From positions 1,798,001 through 1,862,000 of the forward strand of contig NZ_PPDK01000001.1 in NCBI RefSeq assembly GCF_003074135.1: a stretch of 64,000 nucleotides of DNA, written 5' to 3'. This document shows, in pieces, positions 16,409 through 24,715 of the stretch (positions are counted from its first letter, which is position 1; every line of letters starts with the position of its first letter). Below the pieces are notes generated by a model. The model made no database searches and had not been told where the DNA came from. It saw nothing but the letters and a program-made list of their open reading frames with translations. The stretch comes from Euzebya tangerina. GTDB taxonomy: Bacteria; Actinomycetota; Nitriliruptoria; Euzebyales; Euzebyaceae. The position numbers and the translations under genes were made by a program.

Positions 16409-17791
16409 TCAGCTGGCCAGCTGGTCGCCGAGATCGTCGGTCTCCAGGGCGTTGCCGGGCTCCACGGTGCTCAGCTGTGACTCGGCCGCGCGCCGGACGT
16501 CCGAGTCGATGACCTGCAGGGTTGCCGCGGGCCCATCGACGTCGAACACGATCGTCTCGGGGTCGGCATCGACGAACCGGCAGCCCGACATGACCACGAC
16601 CGCCCCCTCGGCCACCTGCACCTGGGCCTGCGTGCCGGTGCCACCGCGCTTGTTCGGGTCCAACCCCTCGCAGTCCTGGACGTCGATCAGGCCCCAGAAC
16701 CGGTAGTTCCGCTTGTTGTCGACCGCCCTGACCGAGCGCATCGTGATCTCGGTGCCCTTGATGTCGTACCCCCCGTCGCTGTGGCCGGCAGCCAGGGTGT
16801 CGATGAACTGAACCCGCGTGACGCCACGCTCCACAGAGAACCCGTCACCGTTCCAGTACTCACCAGTCGTGTCCAGCGTGCCGGTCATCTGCACGCGTCG
16901 GAGCACCACGTCGCTGACCTGGCCGGACAACGACACACCAACCGCGAAGTTGTCACCGTCCTGCTGCTCGGAGTCGCCGACCACGTCCTGGAGCAGGACG
17001 TCGCGCGTGCCGTATCGCAGCCGGAAGGCCGACTTGGAGAACCCGCGGACCGAGACGTCAGAGACGCGCAGGCCCGTGATGCTCGCCGTCGCCACGCCGT
17101 CGGCTGCGGTCGTGTCCAGGAACCGCCGGACGTTGGTGGCGCTGACCTGCCGGACGTCGAGATCGCGGATGTCGGCAGCCACGCGGAAGGCCACGCCCAC
17201 GTTCTCGAACGCCAGGTCGACGAAGCGCAGGTGGTCGGCACCGCTGCCCAGCCGGAACACCGCGTCTCCTGGATCGCCCGCCACGTCGTAGGGGGCGGTG
17301 CGGGTGCCGGTCAGGACGACACGCCGACCTGAGGGCGGCCAACTCCGGATGGTCACTGGTGCCTGGCTGGTGCCGCCGCTGGTCAGCGTCACGGAGTCGG
17401 TGACGGGGATCGTCCCGGAATCGGCCACCACACGCACGTCGAGGGGCCCGTCTGCTTCGGCGATCAGTTGGTCCAGTGAGGAGAGGGGAGCGGCTTGCCC
17501 CTGGGCAGAGCCGTCGCCCCGGCCAGACGCTGCAGCGGCGACGTATCGAACGGCCGTCTGCGGGGCGGCCGCGTCGGCGGACTCGGGCTCCGGTGCCGGC
17601 CCGTCGGTGCTGGTGTCGGCGGCCGGCGGCTCGCTCGCCGCGCCCGCCTCGGACTGGACCACGTCAACGCTGCTCGCGTCATCGCCGAGCAGGCGCGACA
17701 GCACGAACAACGCGGCAGCGACGGCGACGGCGATCACGGCTGCGGCCGCGAGGGCACTGGTCAGGCTGGACGATTGGCGGGTTCCGGCCAT
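16409..17791 (-). CDS. membrane-anchored right-handed beta-helix protein
   Basis: The 460-residue protein has a cytosolic stub, a membrane helix (about 12-35), a Pro/Ala/Glu-rich linker and then a region rich in regularly spaced short beta strands with N, D and V (residues about 140-440), typical of the pectate-lyase-like right-handed beta-helix fold. Such extracellular proteins bind, cleave or epimerise polysaccharides. I see no diagnostic catalytic motif, so lyase, hydrolase or adhesin roles remain open. It lies between the Wzz-like gene and the GTPase pair, and shares an overlapping promoter region with the latter. Confidence 0.65.
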   Translation of the reverse strand: MAGTRQSSSLTSALAAAAVIAVAVAAALFVLSRLLGDDASSVDVVQSEAGAASEPPAADTSTDGPAPEPESADAAAPQTAVRYVAAAASGRGDGSAQGQAAPLSSLDQLIAEADGPLDVRVVADSGTIPVTDSVTLTSGGTSQAPVTIRSWPPSGRRVVLTGTRTAPYDVAGDPGDAVFRLGSGADHLRFVDLAFENVGVAFRVAADIRDLDVRQVSATNVRRFLDTTAADGVATASITGLRVSDVSVRGFSKSAFRLRYGTRDVLLQDVVGDSEQQDGDNFAVGVSLSGQVSDVVLRRVQMTGTLDTTGEYWNGDGFSVERGVTRVQFIDTLAAGHSDGGYDIKGTEITMRSVRAVDNKRNYRFWGLIDVQDCEGLDPNKRGGTGTQAQVQVAEGAVVVMSGCRFVDADPETIVFDVDGPAATLQVIDSDVRRAAESQLSTVEPGNALETDDLGDQLAS

Positions 17792-17800
17792 CTCGGCTCG

Positions 17801-17810
17801 ACGCTACCAT
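17801..17810. promoter_or_regulatory. overlapping divergent -10 boxes
   Basis: The ten bases hold a minus-strand TAGCGT (17801-17806), nine bases from the ATG at 17791, and a plus-strand TACCAT (17805-17810), seven bases from the GTG at 17818. The hexamers share two bases, so polymerase cannot occupy both at once. Confidence 0.5.
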
Positions 17811-17817
17811 GCGGCGC

Positions 17818-19347
17818 GTGGCATCCCACTCGAGCGATCCGGTGGTGTCGGATGCCACAGTCGCGGGGTCGACGGGGTCGCTCATGGCGGCCCTGGATGC
17901 GCTGCGGCAGGAGCTCGTCGGGTTGCCCCTGACCGGCACGACGCCGTCGGCTCGCCGGGCAGCGAGGGCACGTGACGCTGTGGCGAATCTGATCAGCAAG
18001 GCCGTGGAACCATCGGCGGCAGCATCGCCGCCGCTCCGTGTTGCCGTCGTGGGTGCCACCGGGGTGGGCAAGTCGACGCTGCTGAACGCGCTGTCAGGAT
18101 CTCCCGTGGCCACCGTGTCAGCGGTCCGCCCGACGACGACGGCACCGGTGTGGGTCACCGCCTCGGGCCAGCGGTCCCGAGACTCGGCACCGCACCTTGC
18201 GGGCGTCGATGTGGTGCAGGCTCCGGGTCTGCCCCCGGGACTGATGCTGGTGGAGGTCCCCGATCCCGGACCTGGCCTGACGGCGCTGGTGCCGACGGGG
18301 CCGGAGGGGGACCCGGTGCTGCCGCTGGACGCCTGGGACGTCCACCTCGTGGTGACCTCGACGACCCGGTACGGGGATCAGACCCTGTGGGAGCGACTTG
18401 CCGAACTGCGTGATGCGGAGGCCGATGTGGTCATCGTCATGACCAAGGTGGCTGCCGGCCGGCCCGGGACCATCCATCAGGATCTTCGCCGGAAGGCCCG
18501 GGCACTGGGTCTTGGTGACGTGGAGATCCTGAGTGGGTCCGATCCCGCGACCGTCTTGTCGGCTCTGAGCGACCGACTTGATCGGAGACGCGGGGTCAGC
18601 CCCGCCGCAACGACCGGGCTCCACGCTGCGGGCACAGCTGGGCTGCCGTTGGCGTCGCTCCCGCGTCAGCTGGCACCGGTGCTCGACGAGCTCGCCGAAG
18701 CGGCCCTCACGTCGCTCACCGCGCAGGCGGTCACGCGCCTCCTGAGCCAGCTGGCACAGGCCAGCCGGTCATCAGCCGTGTTCGCCGACATCGGCGGGGA
18801 GGACGCCACGGACATCGACGCGGGCAGCACGGTGCACGGACGGGTGGAGCGTGCCCTGGTTGAGCTGCGTGGTCTGCTCCAGACGGCCTGTCGGGAGCTG
18901 CCGCCGTGGTACCGACGACGACTGGCCCAGGCGCGACCAGGGCTCGAGGTGCGTTCTTCCCTCGCCGCCGACGTGGCGTTCGAGCGGGATGTCCTGGCCT
19001 GGTTGGCGCGCTTCGATCCTCCTCGAACCAGTCTGGTCGCGCCGACCGATGTCGCTGCCGACCCGTCGACGCCGACGGTGCTGGTCGTGGTCGAGACGTT
19101 GCGCAGCCCGACGGCTCAGATCGAGCACCTGACGGGCGGTACCACGACGGAGGCTGCGACGGCTCTGGACAGTCCTGGCCTGGCGATGTGTCGCGAGCTC
19201 GCCAGGGTGATCAGCGTCGCCATCAGCACGCACCTCGCCCCGGCCAACGGCCGGCCTGCCGGGGTGCCGGCAGCCTCGACACCCGCGCAGGACGAGGTCC
19301 TTCGACGCCGGCTCGATGCGGTCATGGAAGCGCTGGGCCAGCCGTGA
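17818..19347 (+). CDS. dynamin/Era-like GTPase, first of a tandem pair
   Basis: The 509-residue protein has a G1 P-loop VGATGVGKSTLLNALSG near residue 77, a G2-like threonine in VRPTTTAPVWV, a weak G3 (VEVPDPGPG) and G4 as VIVMTKVAAG. The remainder is helical with no clear membrane helix. Bacterial GTPases of this build (YfjP/dynamin-like) often occur in adjacent pairs that act together at membranes. The GTG at 17818 follows TACCAT by seven bases, and the stop overlaps the second gene as GTGA. No direct link to polysaccharide synthesis can be shown. Confidence 0.72.
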   Translation: MASHSSDPVVSDATVAGSTGSLMAALDALRQELVGLPLTGTTPSARRAARARDAVANLISKAVEPSAAASPPLRVAVVGATGVGKSTLLNALSGSPVATVSAVRPTTTAPVWVTASGQRSRDSAPHLAGVDVVQAPGLPPGLMLVEVPDPGPGLTALVPTGPEGDPVLPLDAWDVHLVVTSTTRYGDQTLWERLAELRDAEADVVIVMTKVAAGRPGTIHQDLRRKARALGLGDVEILSGSDPATVLSALSDRLDRRRGVSPAATTGLHAAGTAGLPLASLPRQLAPVLDELAEAALTSLTAQAVTRLLSQLAQASRSSAVFADIGGEDATDIDAGSTVHGRVERALVELRGLLQTACRELPPWYRRRLAQARPGLEVRSSLAADVAFERDVLAWLARFDPPRTSLVAPTDVAADPSTPTVLVVVETLRSPTAQIEHLTGGTTTEAATALDSPGLAMCRELARVISVAISTHLAPANGRPAGVPAASTPAQDEVLRRRLDAVMEALGQP

Positions 19348-20918
19348 CGGACCCGGGACAGTTGATCACACGCGCCAAGGCGCTGACAGCGGCCGCGGAT
19401 CTGGTGGAGCGATACACCAGCGACCCTGCGGCGACGGTGGCGCATGCCACGGCTCGGCGGGTGATGCGGCGCATCGTCTACGGGCACGACCGGACCGTGG
19501 TCGGACTGGTCGGTCCGACCGGCGTTGGCAAGTCATCCCTGTTCAATGCCCTGGCCGGACAGCGGGCGTCACCCACGTCCGAGCTCCGGCCGACCACCGA
19601 CCGACCGCACGGGCATGTCTTCGGCGGACCGGCGCACAAGCTCCTGGACTGGTATCGGGTCTCCGCCCGCACCTCGGGTCCCGGACCGCAGGGGTGGGAG
19701 TCGGTCGTCCTGCTCGACCTCCCGGACCTGGACTCGCTGGACCTCACCCACCGGGAGACGGTCGAGCGGGTGGTCGAGCACCTCGACTTCCTCATCTGGG
19801 TGGTCGACCCCGAGAAGTACGCTGACGTGCGGGTCCAGGAGGCCGTTCTTCGGCCGCTGGTCGAGTACGGCCTGGCCGTTCAGGTCGTCATCAACAAGGC
19901 CGACCTGATCCCGGCTGAAGAGCGTGATGTGGTACGGGACCACGCGGCTGCTGTGCTTGCCAAGTTGCTGCACGAGACGGGCCGCACGTCGCTCGACCCG
20001 CTGCTCGTCTCCGCGGGTACGGGCATCGGGCAGGATCAGCTCAGGCAGCGGGTGGCAGCGGTCACCGCGGACCGGGAACGGGTGTTGGCGCCGCTTGCCC
20101 GAGACCTGCAGACGGCCGCCGATCAGCTGGAGCCCTCGACCTGGATGCCGACGGTTGACGAGGCCACGGCCGACCAGGCGCTGGCGGACCTGATCGAGCT
20201 CTACGACCTGGACACGGTGATGGCAGCCCGTGCGGGGTCGCGCCAGGCGCGCCGCCGTCGGATGGCCGCCTGGCCACCGCTGCGGCCACTGCTCGGGGTG
20301 GCAGGGTCCGGCGGTGCGGTCGTCGCGCGTGACCCTGACCAGGTGACGGCGACACTCGATGAGCTGGCGGACGGGGTCGTCGGTGAGCACCACGGCCCCT
20401 GGGCCTCGGCGGCTCGACGCGGGATGCTGGCAGGTGCGGGCGATCTGACCACGGCGGTGAACGACCAGCTGGACCAGGACGATCCCACCGACCGGCAGGA
20501 CGGATCGACCTCACCGGCCCGAGCCCGGGGAACCGGATGGCCCGGCCTCGTCGGCGAGGTCCAGAACTGGCTCATGGTCGCGACCGTGGCCATCGGGGGA
20601 CTGGTTGCCTGGACCACCCTGGTCGGCGATACCGGCCCGCAGATCGGCACCCGACAACTGATCCTGCCGACCGGCACTCCGGTCGTAGCGGCACTGGTCG
20701 GAGCGGTGGCGCTCGGGCTGGTGCTGACCGCAGTCGGCTGGCTGCTGGCCGGACGGGCGCACGCCGCGGAGCTACCGCGCCACGAGGATCTCCTCGCCCT
20801 GGTCGAGCGAGCCGTCGACCGCGCCGTCATGCGACGCGCAGAGTCGGTGCTCCGGGCGCGGAATCGCGTCGTGGCCCTGACCGACCTCGCAGCCGGTCGA
20901 CCGGACCGTCGCCCGTGA
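19344..20918 (+). CDS. dynamin/Era-like GTPase with C-terminal membrane hairpin, second of pair
   Basis: The 524-residue protein has G1 VGPTGVGKSSLFNALAG near residue 56, G2 in ELRPTTDRPHG, G3 as LLDLPDLDSLD and G4 as VVINKADLIP near 182. Two membrane helices lie near 408-427 and 446-470, and the arginine-rich end is probably cytosolic. The GTG at 19344 overlaps the first GTPase's stop (GTGA), so expression is coupled. The pair resembles actinobacterial dynamin-like twins, in which one partner is membrane-anchored; membrane remodelling or stress protection is the inferred role. Confidence 0.75.
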   Translation: MTDPGQLITRAKALTAAADLVERYTSDPAATVAHATARRVMRRIVYGHDRTVVGLVGPTGVGKSSLFNALAGQRASPTSELRPTTDRPHGHVFGGPAHKLLDWYRVSARTSGPGPQGWESVVLLDLPDLDSLDLTHRETVERVVEHLDFLIWVVDPEKYADVRVQEAVLRPLVEYGLAVQVVINKADLIPAEERDVVRDHAAAVLAKLLHETGRTSLDPLLVSAGTGIGQDQLRQRVAAVTADRERVLAPLARDLQTAADQLEPSTWMPTVDEATADQALADLIELYDLDTVMAARAGSRQARRRRMAAWPPLRPLLGVAGSGGAVVARDPDQVTATLDELADGVVGEHHGPWASAARRGMLAGAGDLTTAVNDQLDQDDPTDRQDGSTSPARARGTGWPGLVGEVQNWLMVATVAIGGLVAWTTLVGDTGPQIGTRQLILPTGTPVVAALVGAVALGLVLTAVGWLLAGRAHAAELPRHEDLLALVERAVDRAVMRRAESVLRARNRVVALTDLAAGRPDRRP

Positions 20919-20948
20919 AAGTGACGCCGCTGAAGTCGTCTCAGCTGA

Positions 20949-22115
20949 TCAGGCGGCCAGGGACCGGGGTCGGTCAGCGACCAGCTCGCGGTAGACCTGC
21001 TCGGTCCGGCTGGTGACCTCCTCCCAGTCGTAGCGCCGGAGGACCTCACTGCGAAGGCGCTCGGCGCCCACCCGGCCTCGCTCGGGATCATCGAGCTCGC
21101 TGTCGATCGCAGCGGCCAGATCTGATGGGTCGGTCTGTACCAGCCGTCGGCCCGGACCCGATACGGAGACGACCTCGCGGTGGGGCGCGATGTTGCTGGC
21201 GATCACCGAGATGCCGTGTGAGGCTGCCTCCAGCAGGGTCAGGGGCAGTCCCTCGAGCCGGGAGGGCAGCACGAACATGCGTGCACCCGCGTACAGGGCG
21301 CGCAACGTCTCGCCGTACACGAAGCCGGTCAGCGTCACGCGAGAGTCCCTGCTGGCCTGCTCGCGCAGGCTGGCGACGAAGCGATCGGTGAAGCTGGAGC
21401 CGCCGGCCAAGACCAGCTGGACATCACGGTTGCGAATGCGCCGGAAGGCCTCCAGGAGGACATCGGGGGCCTTCTCGGGCACCAGCCGACCGACGAACAA
21501 GACGTACGGCCGGCTGTCCAGACCCAGCTCACGACGGACGCCGTCGGTGTCGGACGGGGTGGGTGCGACGACACCGTTCGGGATGTGCTCCACGTCACGG
21601 CCGTGCTCGACCGCGTAGTGCTTGCGCAACGACTCGCTGACGACCAACGTCCGGTCGGGAACGCGGGCGCTGGCGTGCTCCCCGAGGGTGAGCAGCTTCT
21701 GTGCGGCCCCGCCCCACTTCGCGCGATGGTTGTCCAGGCCGTGAACCGTCTGGACCACGCGGGCGGACGACCCCCAGCGAGTGATGGGACTGACCAGCCC
21801 CGGTCCGAGTGCGTGGTAGTGGACGACGTCGAAGGGGACCCGACCGACGGTGAATGCAGCGGCCGCAGCGCTGTGGACGATCGCCTCGCAGTGCTTGGTC
21901 CGCACCGTCGGCAGCGTGATCAGTCGCATGCCGCGGAACCACTGCGGGCGATCGACCGGGCAAGCTGCCCCGTAGTTGTCGCGACAGAACACCGTGACGC
22001 GGTGCCCGCGCTCAGCCAGACGTGAGCCCAGCTCTTCGACGTGATGTTCGATTCCGCCATACGTGGCTGGGAGACCACGCTGGCCGATGAATGCGATGTG
22101 GAGTGGACGGGTCAT
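20949..22115 (-). CDS. glycosyltransferase family 4 (GT-B)
   Basis: The 388-residue protein starts RPLHIAFIGQRGLPATYGGI, the WcaA/DUF1972-type GT4 N-terminus with a glycine loop, and has the donor domain pattern YVLFVGRLVPEKAPDVLLEA, then FVLPSRLEGLPLTLLEAASHG, the E-x7-E motif of retaining GT-B enzymes. It likely acts early in repeat-unit assembly. The ATG at 22115 has GGAAGG nine bases upstream, inside the preceding GT4 gene, which overlaps it by 104 bases in another frame. Confidence 0.85.
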   Translation of the reverse strand: MTRPLHIAFIGQRGLPATYGGIEHHVEELGSRLAERGHRVTVFCRDNYGAACPVDRPQWFRGMRLITLPTVRTKHCEAIVHSAAAAAFTVGRVPFDVVHYHALGPGLVSPITRWGSSARVVQTVHGLDNHRAKWGGAAQKLLTLGEHASARVPDRTLVVSESLRKHYAVEHGRDVEHIPNGVVAPTPSDTDGVRRELGLDSRPYVLFVGRLVPEKAPDVLLEAFRRIRNRDVQLVLAGGSSFTDRFVASLREQASRDSRVTLTGFVYGETLRALYAGARMFVLPSRLEGLPLTLLEAASHGISVIASNIAPHREVVSVSGPGRRLVQTDPSDLAAAIDSELDDPERGRVGAERLRSEVLRRYDWEEVTSRTEQVYRELVADRPRSLAA

Positions 22116-23214
22116 CACGGGTTGCCTTCCAATTGCGGCTACGGCGGGCTCGCACAAAGACATCACGGTGGTCCTGCGCCACATCGGCGAACGTGCGCAG
22201 GTCGGGGTGCGAGGGGGCAATGGACACTTCGGCTTGCTCGAGGATGGCATCGGCAAGGCTGTGCGGATCCTCGGGGCGGCACAGCCGGACGCCCGGACCA
22301 GCGGCCGGGGGAAGTCCCGGCGCGTCGGTGGCTACCGCGGGGATGCGGCATGCCTGGGCTTCGAGTAGGGCATTTGGGAGGCCCTCATACCGCGAGGGCA
22401 TGGCAAAGACGGTGAGGTCGTGCAGAAAGTCTGCGACCTGGTCGGGGGTGTCGAGCGCTCCGAGGAACTCCACGGGCAGGCCCTCGGCCTGGGACTCGAG
22501 CTCGCGGCGGAGGGGGCCGTCGCCCACGATCGAGAGCGTGGCTGGCCGCCGCTCCAGGACCAGTGGCAGAGCGTGGAGCAGGACGTCGAACCCCTTCTGG
22601 TGGACCAGGCGGCCCACCGCGCCAACCCGGATCGGGCCCGACGAGTCGGCCGTCGACGGCGGAGACGTCCGCGGTCGGAAGGTGGTGGTGTCGATGCCGT
22701 TCGGGATCACGACGACCCGGCGCGGCGACACGCCGTGGGACGTGGCGATGAACTGGGCGACGTCGCCGGAGTTCCCGATGTAGGCCTCGGTCAGCAGCCG
22801 CAGGGGGCGGTCCAGCGCGCGCTTCGCCGGGCTGCGGAAGTGCTCGACGCGGCGCTCGGACATCACGATCGCCGGACGTTCGCGGTCGAGGGCGGCAACG
22901 GCGCGACCGAACAGGCTGCCACCCCACAGCGAGGTGTGGAGGACATCTGGCTTGCTGGTTCGCAGGTGCCGCAGCAGCCCGGCTGCTCGGCCAGGATGCC
23001 AAGACGGCTCGGCCCCGAACTCCACCACCGGGATGCCGGCATCGCTCAGTTCGCGGGTCAGCGGGAAGCCCTCGTACAGCACGCCGACGGTGGGGTTCCA
23101 CAGGCCCTGATCGACGGCAGCCTTGGCCATCCCCACCAGCTGCCGCTCGGTGCCAGACGGAGGCAGGCGCGCGATCAGGTGGAGCACCGACAGGGTGGTG
23201 TCGTGGCCGTCCAC
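22012..23214 (-). CDS. glycosyltransferase family 4 (GT-B)
   Basis: The 400-residue protein begins LSVLHLIARLPPSGTERQLV, has a donor domain with VGAVGRLVHQKGFDVLLHAL and the E-x7-E region FAMPSRYEGLPNALLEAQAC. I place the start at a GTG (23214), seven bases after a TACGAC sequence. The last 40 residues (about from RNWKATRDD) lie over the start of the next gene in another frame and do not resemble GT4 ends, so the natural stop may have been lost. It is the first gene of the two-GT4 run that closes the polysaccharide locus. Confidence 0.83.
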   Translation of the reverse strand: MDGHDTTLSVLHLIARLPPSGTERQLVGMAKAAVDQGLWNPTVGVLYEGFPLTRELSDAGIPVVEFGAEPSWHPGRAAGLLRHLRTSKPDVLHTSLWGGSLFGRAVAALDRERPAIVMSERRVEHFRSPAKRALDRPLRLLTEAYIGNSGDVAQFIATSHGVSPRRVVVIPNGIDTTTFRPRTSPPSTADSSGPIRVGAVGRLVHQKGFDVLLHALPLVLERRPATLSIVGDGPLRRELESQAEGLPVEFLGALDTPDQVADFLHDLTVFAMPSRYEGLPNALLEAQACRIPAVATDAPGLPPAAGPGVRLCRPEDPHSLADAILEQAEVSIAPSHPDLRTFADVAQDHRDVFVRARRSRNWKATRDDPSTPHRIHRPAWSPSHVWRNRTSRRRAGLTSG

Positions 23215-23261
23215 GTCACGAGTCGTAGCAGTCGGCGTCGGTGGCACCTCGCGTACGTATG

Positions 23262-23273
23262 GGCCGATCGGCC
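23262..23273. promoter_or_regulatory. 12-base perfect palindrome between GT4 and panC
   Basis: GGCCGATCGGCC lies in the 172-base divergent space. It could be a regulator site; GC-rich palindromes of this length also arise by chance. Confidence 0.25.
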
Positions 23274-23372
23274 ACGAAACGGCCGGTTCATGCGGCTGCC
23301 GCTGGTGCACGAAACCGAGCTGTCACCTGCATTTTCGTTCGATTTCACGTTTCTTTGACGGTGGCTGGGCGC

Positions 23373-23378
23373 TAGCCT
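23373..23378 (+). promoter_or_regulatory. -10 box TAGCCT for panC
   Basis: TAGCCT ends eight bases before the ATG at 23387. A TTGACG lies 12 bases further up, too close for a normal -35. Confidence 0.5.
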
Positions 23379-23386
23379 CCCAGGCC

Positions 23387-24241
23387 ATGGGCCGGCCACA
23401 GGTCATCACGGGCGTCGAGGAGATCCGCCGGATCGTCACCGACCACCGATCTGCCGGCCGCCGGGTCGGACTGGTGCCGACCATGGGAGCCCTCCACGAC
23501 GGACACCTCTCCCTGGTCGACGCGGCCCGTCGGGACAACGATGTGGTCGTCACCTCCATCTTCGTCAACCCGCTGCAGTTCGCCCCCGGCGAGGACCTGG
23601 AGGCGTACCCGCGCAACCTCGAGTCCGACGTCGACCAACTGGCGGAGCGGGACGTGGAACTGGTCTTCCACCCCGACGTGGAGGCCTTCACCAGCCCTTC
23701 CGCCATGACGACGGTCCACGTGGACGGTCTCAGCCGGGGACTCGAGGCTGTCACTCGCCCCACCCACTTCGACGGCGTCACGACGATCGTCACGAAGCTG
23801 CTGAACACCGTGGCCCCGGACGCGGTCTACTTCGGGGCCAAGGACTTCCAGCAGCAGGCAATCATCCGCCAGATGGTGGGGGACCTGAACATTCCGGTGG
23901 AGGTCGTGACCTGCCCCATCGTCAGGGAGCCGGACGGCCTGGCCATGTCCAGTCGGAACGTCTACCTGTCGGCGGAGGAGCGCGTGGACGCGCTGGCCCT
24001 CTCCGCGGCGTTGATCCACGCCCACCAGGTGTGGGACGCCGGGGAACATGACGCGGATGAATTGCGTTCAGAACTTGTGGATATACTCACTGACGCCCCG
24101 GGCGTCCGCCTGGATTATGCGGAGGTCATCGACCCCGTGACCCTTGAGCCACTGAAGGGCATCCAGACCGGACCAGTCCAGGTCGTCCTGGCAGCGTTCG
24201 TCGGACCAACACGTCTGATCGACAACGCCAGAATTGCATAA
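23387..24241 (+). CDS. panC: pantoate--beta-alanine ligase
   Basis: PanC joins pantoate and beta-alanine with ATP to make pantothenate, the vitamin B5 precursor of CoA. The 284-residue protein has VGLVPTMGALHDGHLSLVDA with the HDGH form of the nucleotidyltransferase HIGH motif, VYFGAKDFQQQAIIRQM, and MSSRNVYLSAEER as the KMSKS-equivalent loop. Length is normal. It appears leaderless, with TAGCCT eight bases upstream of the ATG. The next gene, panD, makes beta-alanine, so the two form a pathway operon. Confidence 0.96.
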   Translation: MGRPQVITGVEEIRRIVTDHRSAGRRVGLVPTMGALHDGHLSLVDAARRDNDVVVTSIFVNPLQFAPGEDLEAYPRNLESDVDQLAERDVELVFHPDVEAFTSPSAMTTVHVDGLSRGLEAVTRPTHFDGVTTIVTKLLNTVAPDAVYFGAKDFQQQAIIRQMVGDLNIPVEVVTCPIVREPDGLAMSSRNVYLSAEERVDALALSAALIHAHQVWDAGEHDADELRSELVDILTDAPGVRLDYAEVIDPVTLEPLKGIQTGPVQVVLAAFVGPTRLIDNARIA

Positions 24242-24313
24242 CCAGCCAACAGGCTGACCACATCGGTTGGAGCCCGCACCGACGGGCCTGGCACGAGAGA
24301 AAGGACGTGCGAC

Positions 24314-24706
24314 ATGTTCCGCACGCTGATGAAGTCGAAGCTGCACCGTGCAACGGTGACGGGCGCGAACCTCAACTACGTCGGATCGATCACGATCGAT
24401 CCAGACCTGATCGAGTTGGCTGATCTGATGCCAAACGAGCGGGTCCAGATCGTGAACAACAACAACGGCGCGCGCTTGGAGACCTACGTGATCCCGGGTG
24501 TGCCCGGCTCGGGCGACATGTGCCTGAACGGCGCCGCGGCGCGGCTGGTACAGCCCGGCGACAAGATCATCGTCATCAGCTACGGCATGTACGACCGGGA
24601 GGAGGCGGCCGAGCACGAGCCGACCGTCATCATCCTCGACGAGTTCAACCAGCCGGAGAACATCATCGGCGAGGAGCCGGCCCACTCCATCCTGTCGGAG
24701 TTGTAG
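24314..24706 (+). CDS. panD: aspartate 1-decarboxylase proenzyme
   Basis: PanD decarboxylates aspartate to beta-alanine for PanC. The 130-residue protein self-cleaves at Gly24-Ser25 (NYVGSITID), giving a pyruvoyl cofactor on the alpha chain. The segments [20 protein letters not shown] and [20 protein letters not shown] are characteristic. The ATG at 24314 has AGAAAGGA about nine bases upstream, and it is 72 bases from panC. Confidence 0.96.
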   Translation: MFRTLMKSKLHRATVTGANLNYVGSITIDPDLIELADLMPNERVQIVNNNNGARLETYVIPGVPGSGDMCLNGAAARLVQPGDKIIVISYGMYDREEAAEHEPTVIILDEFNQPENIIGEEPAHSILSEL

Positions 24707-24709
24707 GTT
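24704..24709 (+). promoter_or_regulatory. possible -10 box TAGGTT for nadC
   Basis: TAGGTT covers the panD stop codon and ends six bases before the nadC GTG. It may allow a separate transcript inside the operon. Confidence 0.3.
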
Positions 24710-24715
24710 GCCCGT

